Part shown: positions 36,308-44,202 of the stretch, piece after piece | Position numbering within the stretch: position 1 is the stretch's first letter | Layout: each line of letters starts with the position of its first letter | Source: an uncultured Lachnospiraceae bacterium | Lineage (GTDB): Bacteria; Bacillota; Clostridia; Lachnospirales; Lachnospiraceae | Assembly (NCBI GenBank): GCA_902789175.1 | Contig: CADANF010000005.1 | Coordinates: 55,226 to 119,225 of the forward strand | Direction: 5' to 3' | DNA length: 64,000 bases | Made by a program: the position numbers and the translations under genes | Notes under the pieces: model-generated | Databases searched by the model: none | Told to the model about the DNA's origin: nothing | The model's input: only the letters and a program-made list of their open reading frames with translations

Positions 36308-36411
36308 TTGACATTAGAAAAGCTATTTGTTATATTTATAACAGAACAACCGATTGCGCAAAAATGAAAGTCAGGTGTTTCGAGTCGACAGGAACAGTAA
36401 ACTTTCATTTT
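36308..36411 (+). promoter_or_regulatory. Promoter and ACAACCGATTGCGC operator, site 3
   Basis: TTGACA (36308-36313), 17-base spacer, TATATT (36331-36336), then ACAACCGATTGCGC (36346-36359), nine bases beyond the -10. With site 2 the identity extends to CAGAACAACCGATTGCGC. A leader hairpin follows (ATGAAAG near 36364 with CTTTCAT near 36405). Confidence 0.78.
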
Positions 36412-36459
36412 GAGAGAGAGATAACAAAATTATTATTTTAGTAACTGGAGAGGATAAAG

Positions 36460-38301
36460 ATGGAAAATACATTTGTTGTAAATATCATTCACAGACCGGA
36501 ACTTATGCCGGAGTATTCAGCCACAGTTACAGGACAGGGCAAAGAAGAAGACATTGCTGATAAGAAGATCTTAAATGAGTCACTGGATATCTTTAAATTC
36601 CAGCAGAAGACAGCTCATGATAATGGTCTTAAAGTTACAATTCAGATGACTTATGCCAGCCTGTTTAATGATGAGGCAATTGAGATCGCAAAACATGACC
36701 ATGATACATATGGAGATGAGATCTCACTTTCACTTTTAGGACTTCCTTGCGAGCAGTTCAGAGATAAGTATAAGACTAAGGACTTCTGCATCTGGATGTT
36801 CTCTATGGAAGATAAGAAGAAGATAGTAAAAGACGTATTTGAAAAATTCCATGAGAAGTTCGGTTTCTATCCGGAATCAACAGGTTCATACTATATGGAT
36901 GCAGATCTTACAAATTATATCAAGAAAGAGTATCCATCAGTAAAATGTGCCATTGCAACCTGCTGGGAAGAAGGTCCAAAGGCTTATCACACATGCAACA
37001 ACTCCTGGTATACACTTTTTGACGGAGGCCCATGGGCTCCATGGATCCCTTCAAAGCAGAACACTCACGCACCAGCTGCAAATGAAGCAGAAGATAGTGG
37101 AATAGTAGCTATACCACATCTTTCAAGAGACCTTATAGCATGTTATGACGGAAACGGATCTAACTTCGGAACTCATCCACAGAATGTACTTCGTGGAATG
37201 ATCTATGATACAAAGACCTGGGAATTCCCTTATCTTTTTAACCTTATCGATCAGTTCAGACATCTTGCAAAGTATAACAATGGTTATTCATATAACATGA
37301 TGTTTGTTGGACCAGGCTGGTTAAATAAGATGGGACGCTGGGAAGCTCCATATGAACTTCTTAAGAAGTCTTATGAAGAAGGAATGGGATACTACGGACA
37401 GTTAAAGAAGGAAGGCAAATTAGTTGATATGACAATGGCTGAATTTGCCGACTTCTATAGAGCAAATAAGACTTATGAAGAACCTGAATGTGCTCTCTGG
37501 AAGGATATTCTCTATGGTTCAGATAAGCAGCTCTTCTGGTATACAGACCCATATATGAGGGCCTGCGTAAATATGGAACAGGGTGGAGCGATAGTTGACC
37601 TTCGTCCATATGCAGCTAAGTTGGAATGGCCTGTAGGAATCGGAACAAAGCATGTACAGGATGCTTCATATCCATTCCTTATTCAGGAGAAATACAGAGC
37701 GGGATACTTCACACATTATGCCGGAGAAGGAACATTAAGAAGTGCAAAGGTTTGCCACAATGGGGAAGAAGTTGATCTTGCCCTTTGCAGAAGCCATGCA
37801 TCATTCAGCCAGGAAGGAAAAGACAGGATTCTTACTTTAGATCCTGTAGATATTGAGTTTAAGGATCTTACAGTTAAACTAGAGACAAAGATTCATTTCC
37901 TTGAGGGATCATCATCAATCAGAGTTGAGAGAAATATCCTTTCAATGACAGATCCTGATGCAGAAGTTATCATTAAGGAATATATCACAGCCTGCTACGG
38001 AACAACAGAATATCCTGAAGACATGACAGGAATCCTTCTTTCTGTAACAGACGGTGAAAAGACTGAAAATATAGAATATGAATATAAGTGCAGAGAGGCA
38101 TTTGTAGAAGGTGCAAATTGTGCCAAGGCTGTTATTAATGCCATCGATACAGAAGTTACACTTACTACAGATGTTAAGGATGCTAAGGGATTTATCCGTG
38201 AAGGATATGCATTCAGCCCAATGTTTACTCTCGGATTTGAGAAGAAGATTTCTTTAAAGGAGGTATATTCAACATGGCTCAATCTAGCAAAGGCAAATTA
38301 A
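36460..38301 (+). CDS. Uncharacterised putative carbohydrate-active protein (613 residues)
   Basis: I do not recognise this family. It is cytosolic (no signal peptide). Residues about 1-400 look like an alpha/beta barrel with acidic and histidine residues of the kind found in NodB/GH57-type folds: KHDHDTYGDEISLS, GFYPESTGSYYMDAD, CAIATCWEEG, many aromatic residues (GGPWAPWIPS, FVGPGWLNKMGRWEAPYE). Residues about 400-613 are beta-rich (YRAGYFTHYAGEGTLRSAKV, IHFLEGSSSIRVERNIL), like the C-terminal beta domain of glycoside hydrolases or lyases. It has its own strong promoter with the operator shared with importer 2, which suggests a part in the same sugar pathway. An enzyme acting on an oligosaccharide is inferred, not shown. 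Confidence 0.6.
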   Translation: MENTFVVNIIHRPELMPEYSATVTGQGKEEDIADKKILNESLDIFKFQQKTAHDNGLKVTIQMTYASLFNDEAIEIAKHDHDTYGDEISLSLLGLPCEQFRDKYKTKDFCIWMFSMEDKKKIVKDVFEKFHEKFGFYPESTGSYYMDADLTNYIKKEYPSVKCAIATCWEEGPKAYHTCNNSWYTLFDGGPWAPWIPSKQNTHAPAANEAEDSGIVAIPHLSRDLIACYDGNGSNFGTHPQNVLRGMIYDTKTWEFPYLFNLIDQFRHLAKYNNGYSYNMMFVGPGWLNKMGRWEAPYELLKKSYEEGMGYYGQLKKEGKLVDMTMAEFADFYRANKTYEEPECALWKDILYGSDKQLFWYTDPYMRACVNMEQGGAIVDLRPYAAKLEWPVGIGTKHVQDASYPFLIQEKYRAGYFTHYAGEGTLRSAKVCHNGEEVDLALCRSHASFSQEGKDRILTLDPVDIEFKDLTVKLETKIHFLEGSSSIRVERNILSMTDPDAEVIIKEYITACYGTTEYPEDMTGILLSVTDGEKTENIEYEYKCREAFVEGANCAKAVINAIDTEVTLTTDVKDAKGFIREGYAFSPMFTLGFEKKISLKEVYSTWLNLAKAN

Positions 38302-38495
38302 ATTTCAGATGTCCATCATGTTTCCTCCGTGACCTGGATATCGATATGTTTTATGATAAGGATAAGAAGCAGTACTACTGTTTAAGATGTCAGTATGAAG
38401 GTACTGAAGAGGATGTATTAAGAGATAATGAGATAGTAAGATTCCGCTATAAGCTTATGCATACTCGTATTACAGATCCTAAATTTTTTGATTAA
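38274..38495 (+). CDS. Small zinc-ribbon protein
   Basis: A 73-residue protein with two CxxC knuckles (CPSC at 13-16 and CLRC at 37-40) spaced as in a zinc ribbon. The start overlaps the preceding gene by 28 bases and has its own strong ribosome site (AAAGGAGG, 38258-38265), so it is translated from the same mRNA. Its function is unknown; small zinc ribbons often serve in protein or nucleic acid contacts. It does not look like a shadow frame because of the motif spacing and ribosome site. Confidence 0.75.
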   Translation: MAQSSKGKLNFRCPSCFLRDLDIDMFYDKDKKQYYCLRCQYEGTEEDVLRDNEIVRFRYKLMHTRITDPKFFD

Positions 38496-38570
38496 TATTT
38501 ACTCCATAATTATTAATAGAATAAAGGGGCGTGTTATGCACGTCCCTAAAATACTATAAGGAGGCTTTTG

Positions 38571-39692
38571 ATGAAGATAGATAGATTTATAAAGGGTATG
38601 GATGTTTCCACCATAATTGAAGAAGAAGCCTGCGGAGCCAGATTCTTTAAGGATGGAAAAGAAGATGACCTTTTTAATATATTAAAGGAATATGGAACAA
38701 ATTCCATAAGGATCCGCCTTTGGAATGATCCATATGATGAAAATAAAAATCCTTACGGAGCAGGAACCAATGATTATGAAAAAGCTGTTCTTATATCAAG
38801 AAGAGCAAAAGAAGTGGGAATGAGCACGCTTCTTGACTTTCATTACAGTGATTTCTGGGCTGATCCGGGAAAGCAGATCCTGCCTAAGGCCTGGAAGGAT
38901 TTTAATGAAGATCAGCTTGCTGATGCAGTTTACACATATACTAAGAAGGTTCTCCTTGATCTAAAGAAAGAAGGGCTTCTCCCTGATATGGTCCAGATAG
39001 GAAATGAGATAACTAACGGACTTTTATGGCCGACAGGTTTAAAGCCTAATTTTGATCAGATAAAAAGATATGTCAGCGCAGGACTTAAGGCTGTTAAGGA
39101 AGTAAGCAAAGATATCATTACCATGATCCATCTTGATAATGGTGGAAATGCACCAATGTATAAAGAATGGTTTGATGAATACTTTAAGAGAGATGGGGAA
39201 GACTTTGATATTATTGGTCTTTCTTATTATCCTTTCTGGCATGGGACTTTGGATGACCTTAGAGCAAATATGCTTGCTCTTGCTGAAAGATATGGAAAAG
39301 AAATGATAATCGATGAAGTTTCTACTGGCTTTTCCATGGAAGACTATTCTAGTTATGAAGGCCTTAAAGCAGAGGAAAGAAAGGGGTATGCTACAAAGAA
39401 AGAACTTGTGGCAAAGGTTCCCTATCCAATGACAAAAGAAGGCCAGGCTGCATTTATGAAAGATATTATGGAGCTGATTGTATCTATAAAAGGGGGAAGA
39501 GGTTTTTATTATTGGGAACCAGCCTGGATCCCTGTTCCAGGATGTGGATGGGCCAGTGATGCTGCTTTAGAATATACTAAGGAAAAAGGACCTGGCGGAA
39601 ATGAATGGGCTAATCAGGCGCTGTTTGATTATGAAGGAAATAGTTTGCCGGCGCTTGCAGTAATTAGAGATTTTGAGGGCGAAATAATATAG
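38571..39692 (+). CDS. Arabinogalactan endo-beta-1,4-galactanase, GH53
   Basis: 373 residues from the ATG at 38571, preceded by AAGGAGG. A complete GH53 domain: IKGMDVSTIIEEE at the start, SIRIRLWNDPYD, TLLDFHYSDFWADPGKQ, the acid/base Glu in VQIGNEITNG, IGLSYYPFWHGTL, the nucleophile Glu in IIDEVSTGF and GRGFYYWEPAWIPVPG. There is no signal peptide, so it acts on imported galacto-oligosaccharides rather than polymeric galactan. It may share the transcript that starts at the 36308 promoter, since only a weak hairpin (near 38525-38547) lies between. The 3' end runs into a repeated palindromic element. Confidence 0.92.
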   Translation: MKIDRFIKGMDVSTIIEEEACGARFFKDGKEDDLFNILKEYGTNSIRIRLWNDPYDENKNPYGAGTNDYEKAVLISRRAKEVGMSTLLDFHYSDFWADPGKQILPKAWKDFNEDQLADAVYTYTKKVLLDLKKEGLLPDMVQIGNEITNGLLWPTGLKPNFDQIKRYVSAGLKAVKEVSKDIITMIHLDNGGNAPMYKEWFDEYFKRDGEDFDIIGLSYYPFWHGTLDDLRANMLALAERYGKEMIIDEVSTGFSMEDYSSYEGLKAEERKGYATKKELVAKVPYPMTKEGQAAFMKDIMELIVSIKGGRGFYYWEPAWIPVPGCGWASDAALEYTKEKGPGGNEWANQALFDYEGNSLPALAVIRDFEGEII

Positions 39693-39798
39693 ACGACGAA
39701 CGGACGCCAAAATAATATAGACACTCAAGCAATTCCTCCAGCGGGCTAAAACATGCCCTTTGGAGGGATTCTTTCGTGTCTATTTTATTATTTTTGCT
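39681..39798. repeat. Palindromic intergenic element, type A, copy 2
   Basis: Shares with the element at 26417-26550 the outer GCCAAAAT-xx-TATAGA arm (39706 on) and the inner hairpin (CCTCCAGCGG at 39735-39744, CCCTTTGGAGGGATTCTTTCG at 39756-39776). The outer arms pair with GTGTCTATTTTATTATTTTTGC. The left arm is itself doubled (GCGAAATAATATAGAC then GCCAAAATAATATAGAC) and its first half overlaps the end of the GH53 gene. Confidence 0.65.
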
Positions 39799-39818
39799 GG
39801 TTATGTATGCTTTATTTG

Positions 39819-39983
39819 CTAGTATAATGTTCGCAAAATAACTGGACTAATGCGCTGAATGCCTGTTCGAGAGTGCGTCTCAAAAAACGTAGGCGCAGCG
39901 GGCTACGCTGAGGATTTTTGAGGCGTGCTATCGATGTAAGCAGGCAAGCCTTCGGTCCAGTTATTTAAGTGACGTTATACTAG
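39819..39983. mobile_element. 165-bp MITE-like palindromic element, copy 1
   Basis: Terminal inverted repeats of about 29 bp begin CTAGTATAAT (39819) and end CGTTATACTAG (39983), containing AATAACTGGAC / GTCCAGTTATT. Inner arms pair further (GCCTG/CAGGC; TCTCAAAAA/TTTTTGAG; CGTAG/CTACG). A near-identical stretch in the opposite orientation starts at 63911. No coding capacity, so it would depend on a transposase elsewhere. The murI stop codon (complement of CTA at 39980-39982) lies in the end repeat. Confidence 0.75.
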
Positions 39984-40792
39984 ATATTTCTCACGGACTC
40001 CAGGCGTTTGTGGAGGCGGAGGATATGTTCTAATTTTTCTTTAGATGCTTTTCTTCCGGAGAAGTAATAGGTTGTATTTCCAGAAAGAAGCATGTCATCC
40101 ACATCTTTAAAATCTACATTTATTTCATTATTAGTAAGACTGATATTTAATACATCAGCAATATGGTGAATGGTTCCTCTGTTTCCATCGATAAAAGAAG
40201 TTGTCTCATCGAAATATTTACGATAGTAAGGCTTAAAATAATTAAAATGAGTGCATCCTAAAACTAAAGAGGAATAGTTTTTAGATGAGCGGTTAAAAAA
40301 CTGCTTATCTAAATATTCTGTTAATTTATCCTCGTCAAAGGTTTCATTTTCTGCAAAATTAACCAACTGTGGCATAGGAAGAAGGTCTACTATATGATCT
40401 TCATCAACCCTGTCGATAAGCTTTTTTAATTTTGTTTCTCTTAAGGTAACGGGAGTTGCCATGACAAGTATCCTGCGGGAATCATTTGTCTCTACAGCAG
40501 GTTTTACAGCAGGTTCCATTCCGATTATTGGAAGTGAATATTTTGATCTTAGGAACTTTGCAGAACAGCTTGTTGCAGTATTGCAGGCTATGATTATAGC
40601 GTCACAGGATTCATTTATTAAAAATTTAACTATATCATCTGAGAAATGTCGGATCTCATCCGGAGTTCTTGAACCATATGGAACATGGTCTGTATCGGCA
40701 TAGAATATATATTCTGTGTCCTTTAACATATGGTATGCTTCGTGAAGAACTGAGAGACCTCCTATTCCAGAATCAAAAATACCAATTTTCAT
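39980..40792 (-). CDS. murI: Glutamate racemase
   Basis: A 270-residue racemase that makes D-glutamate for peptidoglycan. Landmarks: IGIFDSGIGGLSVL, YADTDHVPYGSRT, the first catalytic Cys in IIACNTATS, IIGMEPAVKPA, and the second catalytic Cys in LVLGCTHFNYF. It is full length, but its stop codon and last bases fall inside the end repeat of the MITE-like element, so the C-terminus (RLESVRNI) may have been reset by the insertion. Single gene, transcribed away from the DUF6472-thiG-map group. Confidence 0.92.
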   Translation of the reverse strand: MKIGIFDSGIGGLSVLHEAYHMLKDTEYIFYADTDHVPYGSRTPDEIRHFSDDIVKFLINESCDAIIIACNTATSCSAKFLRSKYSLPIIGMEPAVKPAVETNDSRRILVMATPVTLRETKLKKLIDRVDEDHIVDLLPMPQLVNFAENETFDEDKLTEYLDKQFFNRSSKNYSSLVLGCTHFNYFKPYYRKYFDETTSFIDGNRGTIHHIADVLNISLTNNEINVDFKDVDDMLLSGNTTYYFSGRKASKEKLEHILRLHKRLESVRNI

Positions 40793-40937
40793 ATCAATGC
40801 CTTCATTTTTCTAAGAATAATAAACAGTATATCATAATAAGGAAATATTTGCTTCTTTTATCTTATAAAAAGGTTAAAAAATAAAGAGAAATGGTGTACA
40901 ATAGTGAGGTATGTTTAAAAAAATATAGAGGTCTGTT

Positions 40938-41132
40938 ATGGAAAATAAGAAAAAAATAGCTGCATCATGTGATACATGTGCATACTATGTATATGATGAT
41001 GATTATGAAGGCTACGTATGTGATATAGATATGGATGAAGATGACTTTGGAAGGCTTATGCAGGACAGATCATTTCAGTGCCCATATTATACAAATGGTG
41101 ATGAATATAGAGTTGTAAGGAGACAGGCATAA
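40938..41132 (+). CDS. Small cysteine-containing protein (DUF6472-like)
   Basis: A 64-residue acidic protein with four Cys (CDTC, VCDID, QCPYY) in a pattern that resembles the short DUF6472 proteins of Clostridia (CxxCxxYxYDxDYExYxC...CPYYxxGDEYRxVRRQ). Zinc or iron binding is plausible. The stop overlaps the ATG of the ThiG-like gene by one base (TAATG), so the two are coupled. Function unknown. Confidence 0.75.
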   Translation: MENKKKIAASCDTCAYYVYDDDYEGYVCDIDMDEDDFGRLMQDRSFQCPYYTNGDEYRVVRRQA

Positions 41133-41854
41133 TGGCTGATGAACTTTGTATTGGTGAACTTCGCCTTAAGTCAAGATTTATGTTGGGCTCAGGGAAAACT
41201 TCTGTCTATACCCCTGAACTTATAAAGGCAGCGGTAGAATATGCCGGTGTTGAAATGATTTCCGTTGCGATCGCCAAGCTGGATACAGAGGAAAATCCTA
41301 TTCCTTTTATTCCTGAAAGTGTGGTGATACTTCCTAATACTTTAGGTGCGAGAGATTCGGAGTCAGCTGTTGCTATGGCAAGACATGCCGCAGATTCAGG
41401 ACTTGGAAAGATAGTAAAACTAGAAATAATGCAGGATTCGAAATACTTCCTTCCAGATGCACCGGAAACATTAAGAGCAACAGAGATTCTTACTAATGAA
41501 GGTTTTACAGTTCTTCCTTATATGTATCCCGAACTGGTTACAGCAAAAGAATTATATAATGCCGGTGCAAAGGCATTGATCCCTCTTGCTTCACCAAGCG
41601 GATCCAATAAGGGACTGCAGACAAAGGATTTTATCGAAGTGTTGATAAGAGAGATAGATCTTCCGATTATTGTTGATGCAGGAATTGGAAAACCATCTCA
41701 AGCCTGTGAAGCGATGGAAATGGGATGTGCGGCTGTAATGGCCAAAACTGCTCTTTCTACTGCAGGTAATATCAGGATAATGGCAAGATCTTTTAAGAAA
41801 GCTATTGAAGCTGGAAGAGAGGCTTATCTCTCCCAGGAGAGTCAGAGATTATAG
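41132..41854 (+). CDS. thiG: Thiazole synthase-like protein, without neighbouring thi genes
   Basis: A 240-residue TIM-barrel protein matching ThiG, which forms the thiazole phosphate of thiamine from DXP, a glycine imine and thiocarboxylated ThiS. The Schiff-base lysine is K96 in IVKLEIM, with SRFMLGSGK, ILPNTLGARD, PDAPETLRATEIL, VLPYMYPE, PLASPSGSNKGLQ and IIVDAGIGKPSQA as further landmarks. No thiS, thiF or thiH lies nearby; they may be elsewhere, or this copy has a special role. Several canonical residues vary (for example AIAKLDTEENP in place of the usual ALRR segment). Confidence 0.85.
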   Translation: MADELCIGELRLKSRFMLGSGKTSVYTPELIKAAVEYAGVEMISVAIAKLDTEENPIPFIPESVVILPNTLGARDSESAVAMARHAADSGLGKIVKLEIMQDSKYFLPDAPETLRATEILTNEGFTVLPYMYPELVTAKELYNAGAKALIPLASPSGSNKGLQTKDFIEVLIREIDLPIIVDAGIGKPSQACEAMEMGCAAVMAKTALSTAGNIRIMARSFKKAIEAGREAYLSQESQRL

Positions 41855-41868
41855 TATAGGAGAAATGT

Positions 41869-42762
41869 ATGAATTTATTAAATGGAAGAGAAAAGAAGAT
41901 AGGAAGAAATGATCCATGCTGGTGTGGTAGTGGAAAGAAGTATAAGGTATGCCATGAAGAATTTGACAGAAAGATTGATATGGCACGTCTTGCTGGACAT
42001 ATAGTACCAGCAAGAAAACTTATCAAAACTCCAGAACAGATTGCTCTTATCAAAGAAAGTGCAAAAGTAAATGTGGAGTGTCTTGATGTAGTAGCAGATA
42101 AAATCTGTGCCGGAATGAGTACAGAAGAGATAAATGATATCATCAATGAAGTCTGCAAAAAGCATGGCGCTATTCCTGCACCTCTTAATTATTGCGGATT
42201 TCCAAAGAGTGTATGTACATCAATAAATGATGCAGTATGTCATGGTATTCCATCAAAGGATGAAATTCTTATGGATGGAGATATTATAAATGTTGACTGC
42301 TCAACAATACTTAATGGATATTTCTCAGATTCATCCAGAATGTTCTGCATTGGAAATGTAGATCCTGAGGTTAAAAAATTAGTTGATGTATGTAAGGAAT
42401 GTGTTGAGCTTGGCTTAAAAGAAGTTAAGCCATGGGGATTCCTTGGAGATATGGGCCAGGTTATAAATGACCATGCCAAGGCTAATGGTTACAGTGTTGT
42501 AAGAGAGATCGGTGGTCATGGAGTTGGACTTGAGTTCCATGAAGATCCATGGGTAGGTTATACAACAAAGCGTGGAACAGATATGCTTATGGCTCCTGGA
42601 ATGATGTTTACTATTGAGCCAATGCTTAATGCAGGTGAGCCAGATGTATTTGAAGATTCAGAAAATAACTGGACAATCTATACAGAAGATGGTTCTCCTT
42701 CAGCTCAGTGGGAGATTCAGGTTCTTGTTACGGAAACAGGACATGAAGTAATAGCATGGTAG
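41869..42762 (+). CDS. map: Type I methionine aminopeptidase with SEC-C zinc motif
   Basis: A 297-residue enzyme removing N-terminal Met. Residues about 10-30 hold the SEC-C motif (GRNDPCWCGSGKKYKVCH) that binds zinc and may dock the protein to the ribosome or other partners; the peptidase domain follows (about 45-297). Metal ligands are visible: Asp in INVDCSTILNGYFSDSSR, His in IGGHGVGLEFHEDP, Glu in FTIEPM and Glu in QWEIQVLV. The SEC-C type is common in Clostridia as a second Map. It follows thiG by 14 bases. Confidence 0.94.
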   Translation: MNLLNGREKKIGRNDPCWCGSGKKYKVCHEEFDRKIDMARLAGHIVPARKLIKTPEQIALIKESAKVNVECLDVVADKICAGMSTEEINDIINEVCKKHGAIPAPLNYCGFPKSVCTSINDAVCHGIPSKDEILMDGDIINVDCSTILNGYFSDSSRMFCIGNVDPEVKKLVDVCKECVELGLKEVKPWGFLGDMGQVINDHAKANGYSVVREIGGHGVGLEFHEDPWVGYTTKRGTDMLMAPGMMFTIEPMLNAGEPDVFEDSENNWTIYTEDGSPSAQWEIQVLVTETGHEVIAW

Positions 42763-42780
42763 TTTTATATAATTGATGAT

Positions 42781-42817
42781 AAAAAAGGAAGTACATTGTG
42801 CGTACTTCCTTTTTTTG
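42781..42817. terminator. Bidirectional terminator between map and the HD-GYP gene
   Basis: A perfect 14-bp stem (AAAAAAGGAAGTAC with GTACTTCCTTTTTT) with A and T tracts on both sides, between convergent genes. Confidence 0.9.
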
Positions 42818-42847
42818 GCAGATGGCCCCTTTCGACCTTGTCCTCTT

Positions 42848-44113
42848 TTATGGTGTAGATTTAAGGATCTCAGTTACTGTATCCTCTTCTTTTTCGTTGT
42901 AATTCTTAAATACTTTATCTAATTCGTTGAGTATATCACCGTCGATCTCTCCTTTGTCAACGCCTTCCTGAAGGATTGCAATAGCTTTTTCGTGAGGGAA
43001 GCCTTTCTTATAGGCTCTTTCTTCAGTTAAGGCCTGATAGATATCACAGCAGCAAAGCATTCTTTCTTCAAGAGAAAGCTGTTTTGCAGGAAGTCCGAAA
43101 GGATATCCGTTACCATCTAATTTTTCATGATGGTGAGAAGCCCATTTGGCAACATTTTTCATGCCTTTTAAATCCTTAAGGATGAGATAGGTATAATAGG
43201 CATGCTGTTTCATGATCTCATATTCATCATCAGAAAGCTTTGCGGGTTTCTTTAGGATATAGTTTGGGATCATCAGCTTTCCTACATCGTGAAGTGCACC
43301 GGCAAGATAATACTGGATGGTCTTATCCTGATCAAAATTATAATGAATGGCCATTATCTCGGCTTTTCTGGCTACACCTAAAGAATGCTTACAGGTGTAG
43401 TGAGATTTAAAGTCGATGATACGAGCCATAAGGGTTGCAAGATTATGAACTTCCTGTGGGAAGTATTCATCTTCATAATGCTTAATGGAAGAACGAAGGA
43501 AGCCGTCTAATTTAAGCGGATTCATGAATTTCATGTCCTTTTGTCTGAAGCTTCCTACAAATGCATCTGCCACTTCTCTTGAGAAGAGGGAAGAAGTATT
43601 GGATCTTACATAATAAATGATATCTGAATAATTAGAATCCTCTGCACGGGTGAGATTAAAATTAGTCTCAACCATATCAGCAAGATGGATTATCTGTGCT
43701 TTAACCGGAGTTCTGTCAGCTATACGGCCAAAAGGTCCGGATCCATCAGCATTTTCATGATGAAGAAGAATTACATCACGGTTATTTGTTCTGAATGGAA
43801 GAAGCTTTGTGTTTATTTCACCTATGGTACAATGACGCACAAGGAAATCATGGTCTGAATATCTCATACCATTGTTATAATTCATATATTCAATCTGTTC
43901 CTGGTCAAATTCGGTAAGTGCATTATCATGAAGAATGGCATATGCAGCAAGATCTATCAGGTCTTTATCGGAAAGACCAAGAGCCTTACCCATGATGATA
44001 GAGATAGCTGCAATCCTCTTACTATGACCTGCTGTAACGCCAAGATATTCGCCTTCAGCAGCATCCAGACCGGATGATACAGCATATAAAATTTCATTTA
44101 GATTTATTTTCAT
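42848..44113 (-). CDS. Tandem HD / HD-GYP phosphodiesterase-like protein
   Basis: 421 residues with two HD-type repeats. The C-terminal one is a full HD-GYP: HD at 275-276 (GALHDVGKLMIPNYIL), HHE at 328-330 and GYP at 336-338 (HHEKLDGNGYPFG), the features of c-di-GMP phosphodiesterases. The N-terminal one (1-160) keeps HD at 62-63 and HHENADGSGPFG at 118-129 but lacks the GYP tyrosine, so it is probably degenerate. There is no membrane segment or sensor domain. A c-di-GMP role would link it to the PelD receptor in the same window. Single gene. Confidence 0.85.
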   Translation of the reverse strand: MKINLNEILYAVSSGLDAAEGEYLGVTAGHSKRIAAISIIMGKALGLSDKDLIDLAAYAILHDNALTEFDQEQIEYMNYNNGMRYSDHDFLVRHCTIGEINTKLLPFRTNNRDVILLHHENADGSGPFGRIADRTPVKAQIIHLADMVETNFNLTRAEDSNYSDIIYYVRSNTSSLFSREVADAFVGSFRQKDMKFMNPLKLDGFLRSSIKHYEDEYFPQEVHNLATLMARIIDFKSHYTCKHSLGVARKAEIMAIHYNFDQDKTIQYYLAGALHDVGKLMIPNYILKKPAKLSDDEYEIMKQHAYYTYLILKDLKGMKNVAKWASHHHEKLDGNGYPFGLPAKQLSLEERMLCCCDIYQALTEERAYKKGFPHEKAIAILQEGVDKGEIDGDILNELDKVFKNYNEKEEDTVTEILKSTP

Positions 44114-44202
44114 AACTCATCCTTTATAATGCGTCGCATAAAGCTATTTTCACTCCTAAATGATACCAAAATATTAAGTATATGTAAAGAAAGAAGAATT
44201 AC

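Noticed and set aside
37995-38282. 95-residue minus-strand ORF inside the 613-residue gene
   Set aside because: Low-complexity Ser/Val-rich product typical of antisense frames; the plus-strand gene has a strong promoter and ribosome site.
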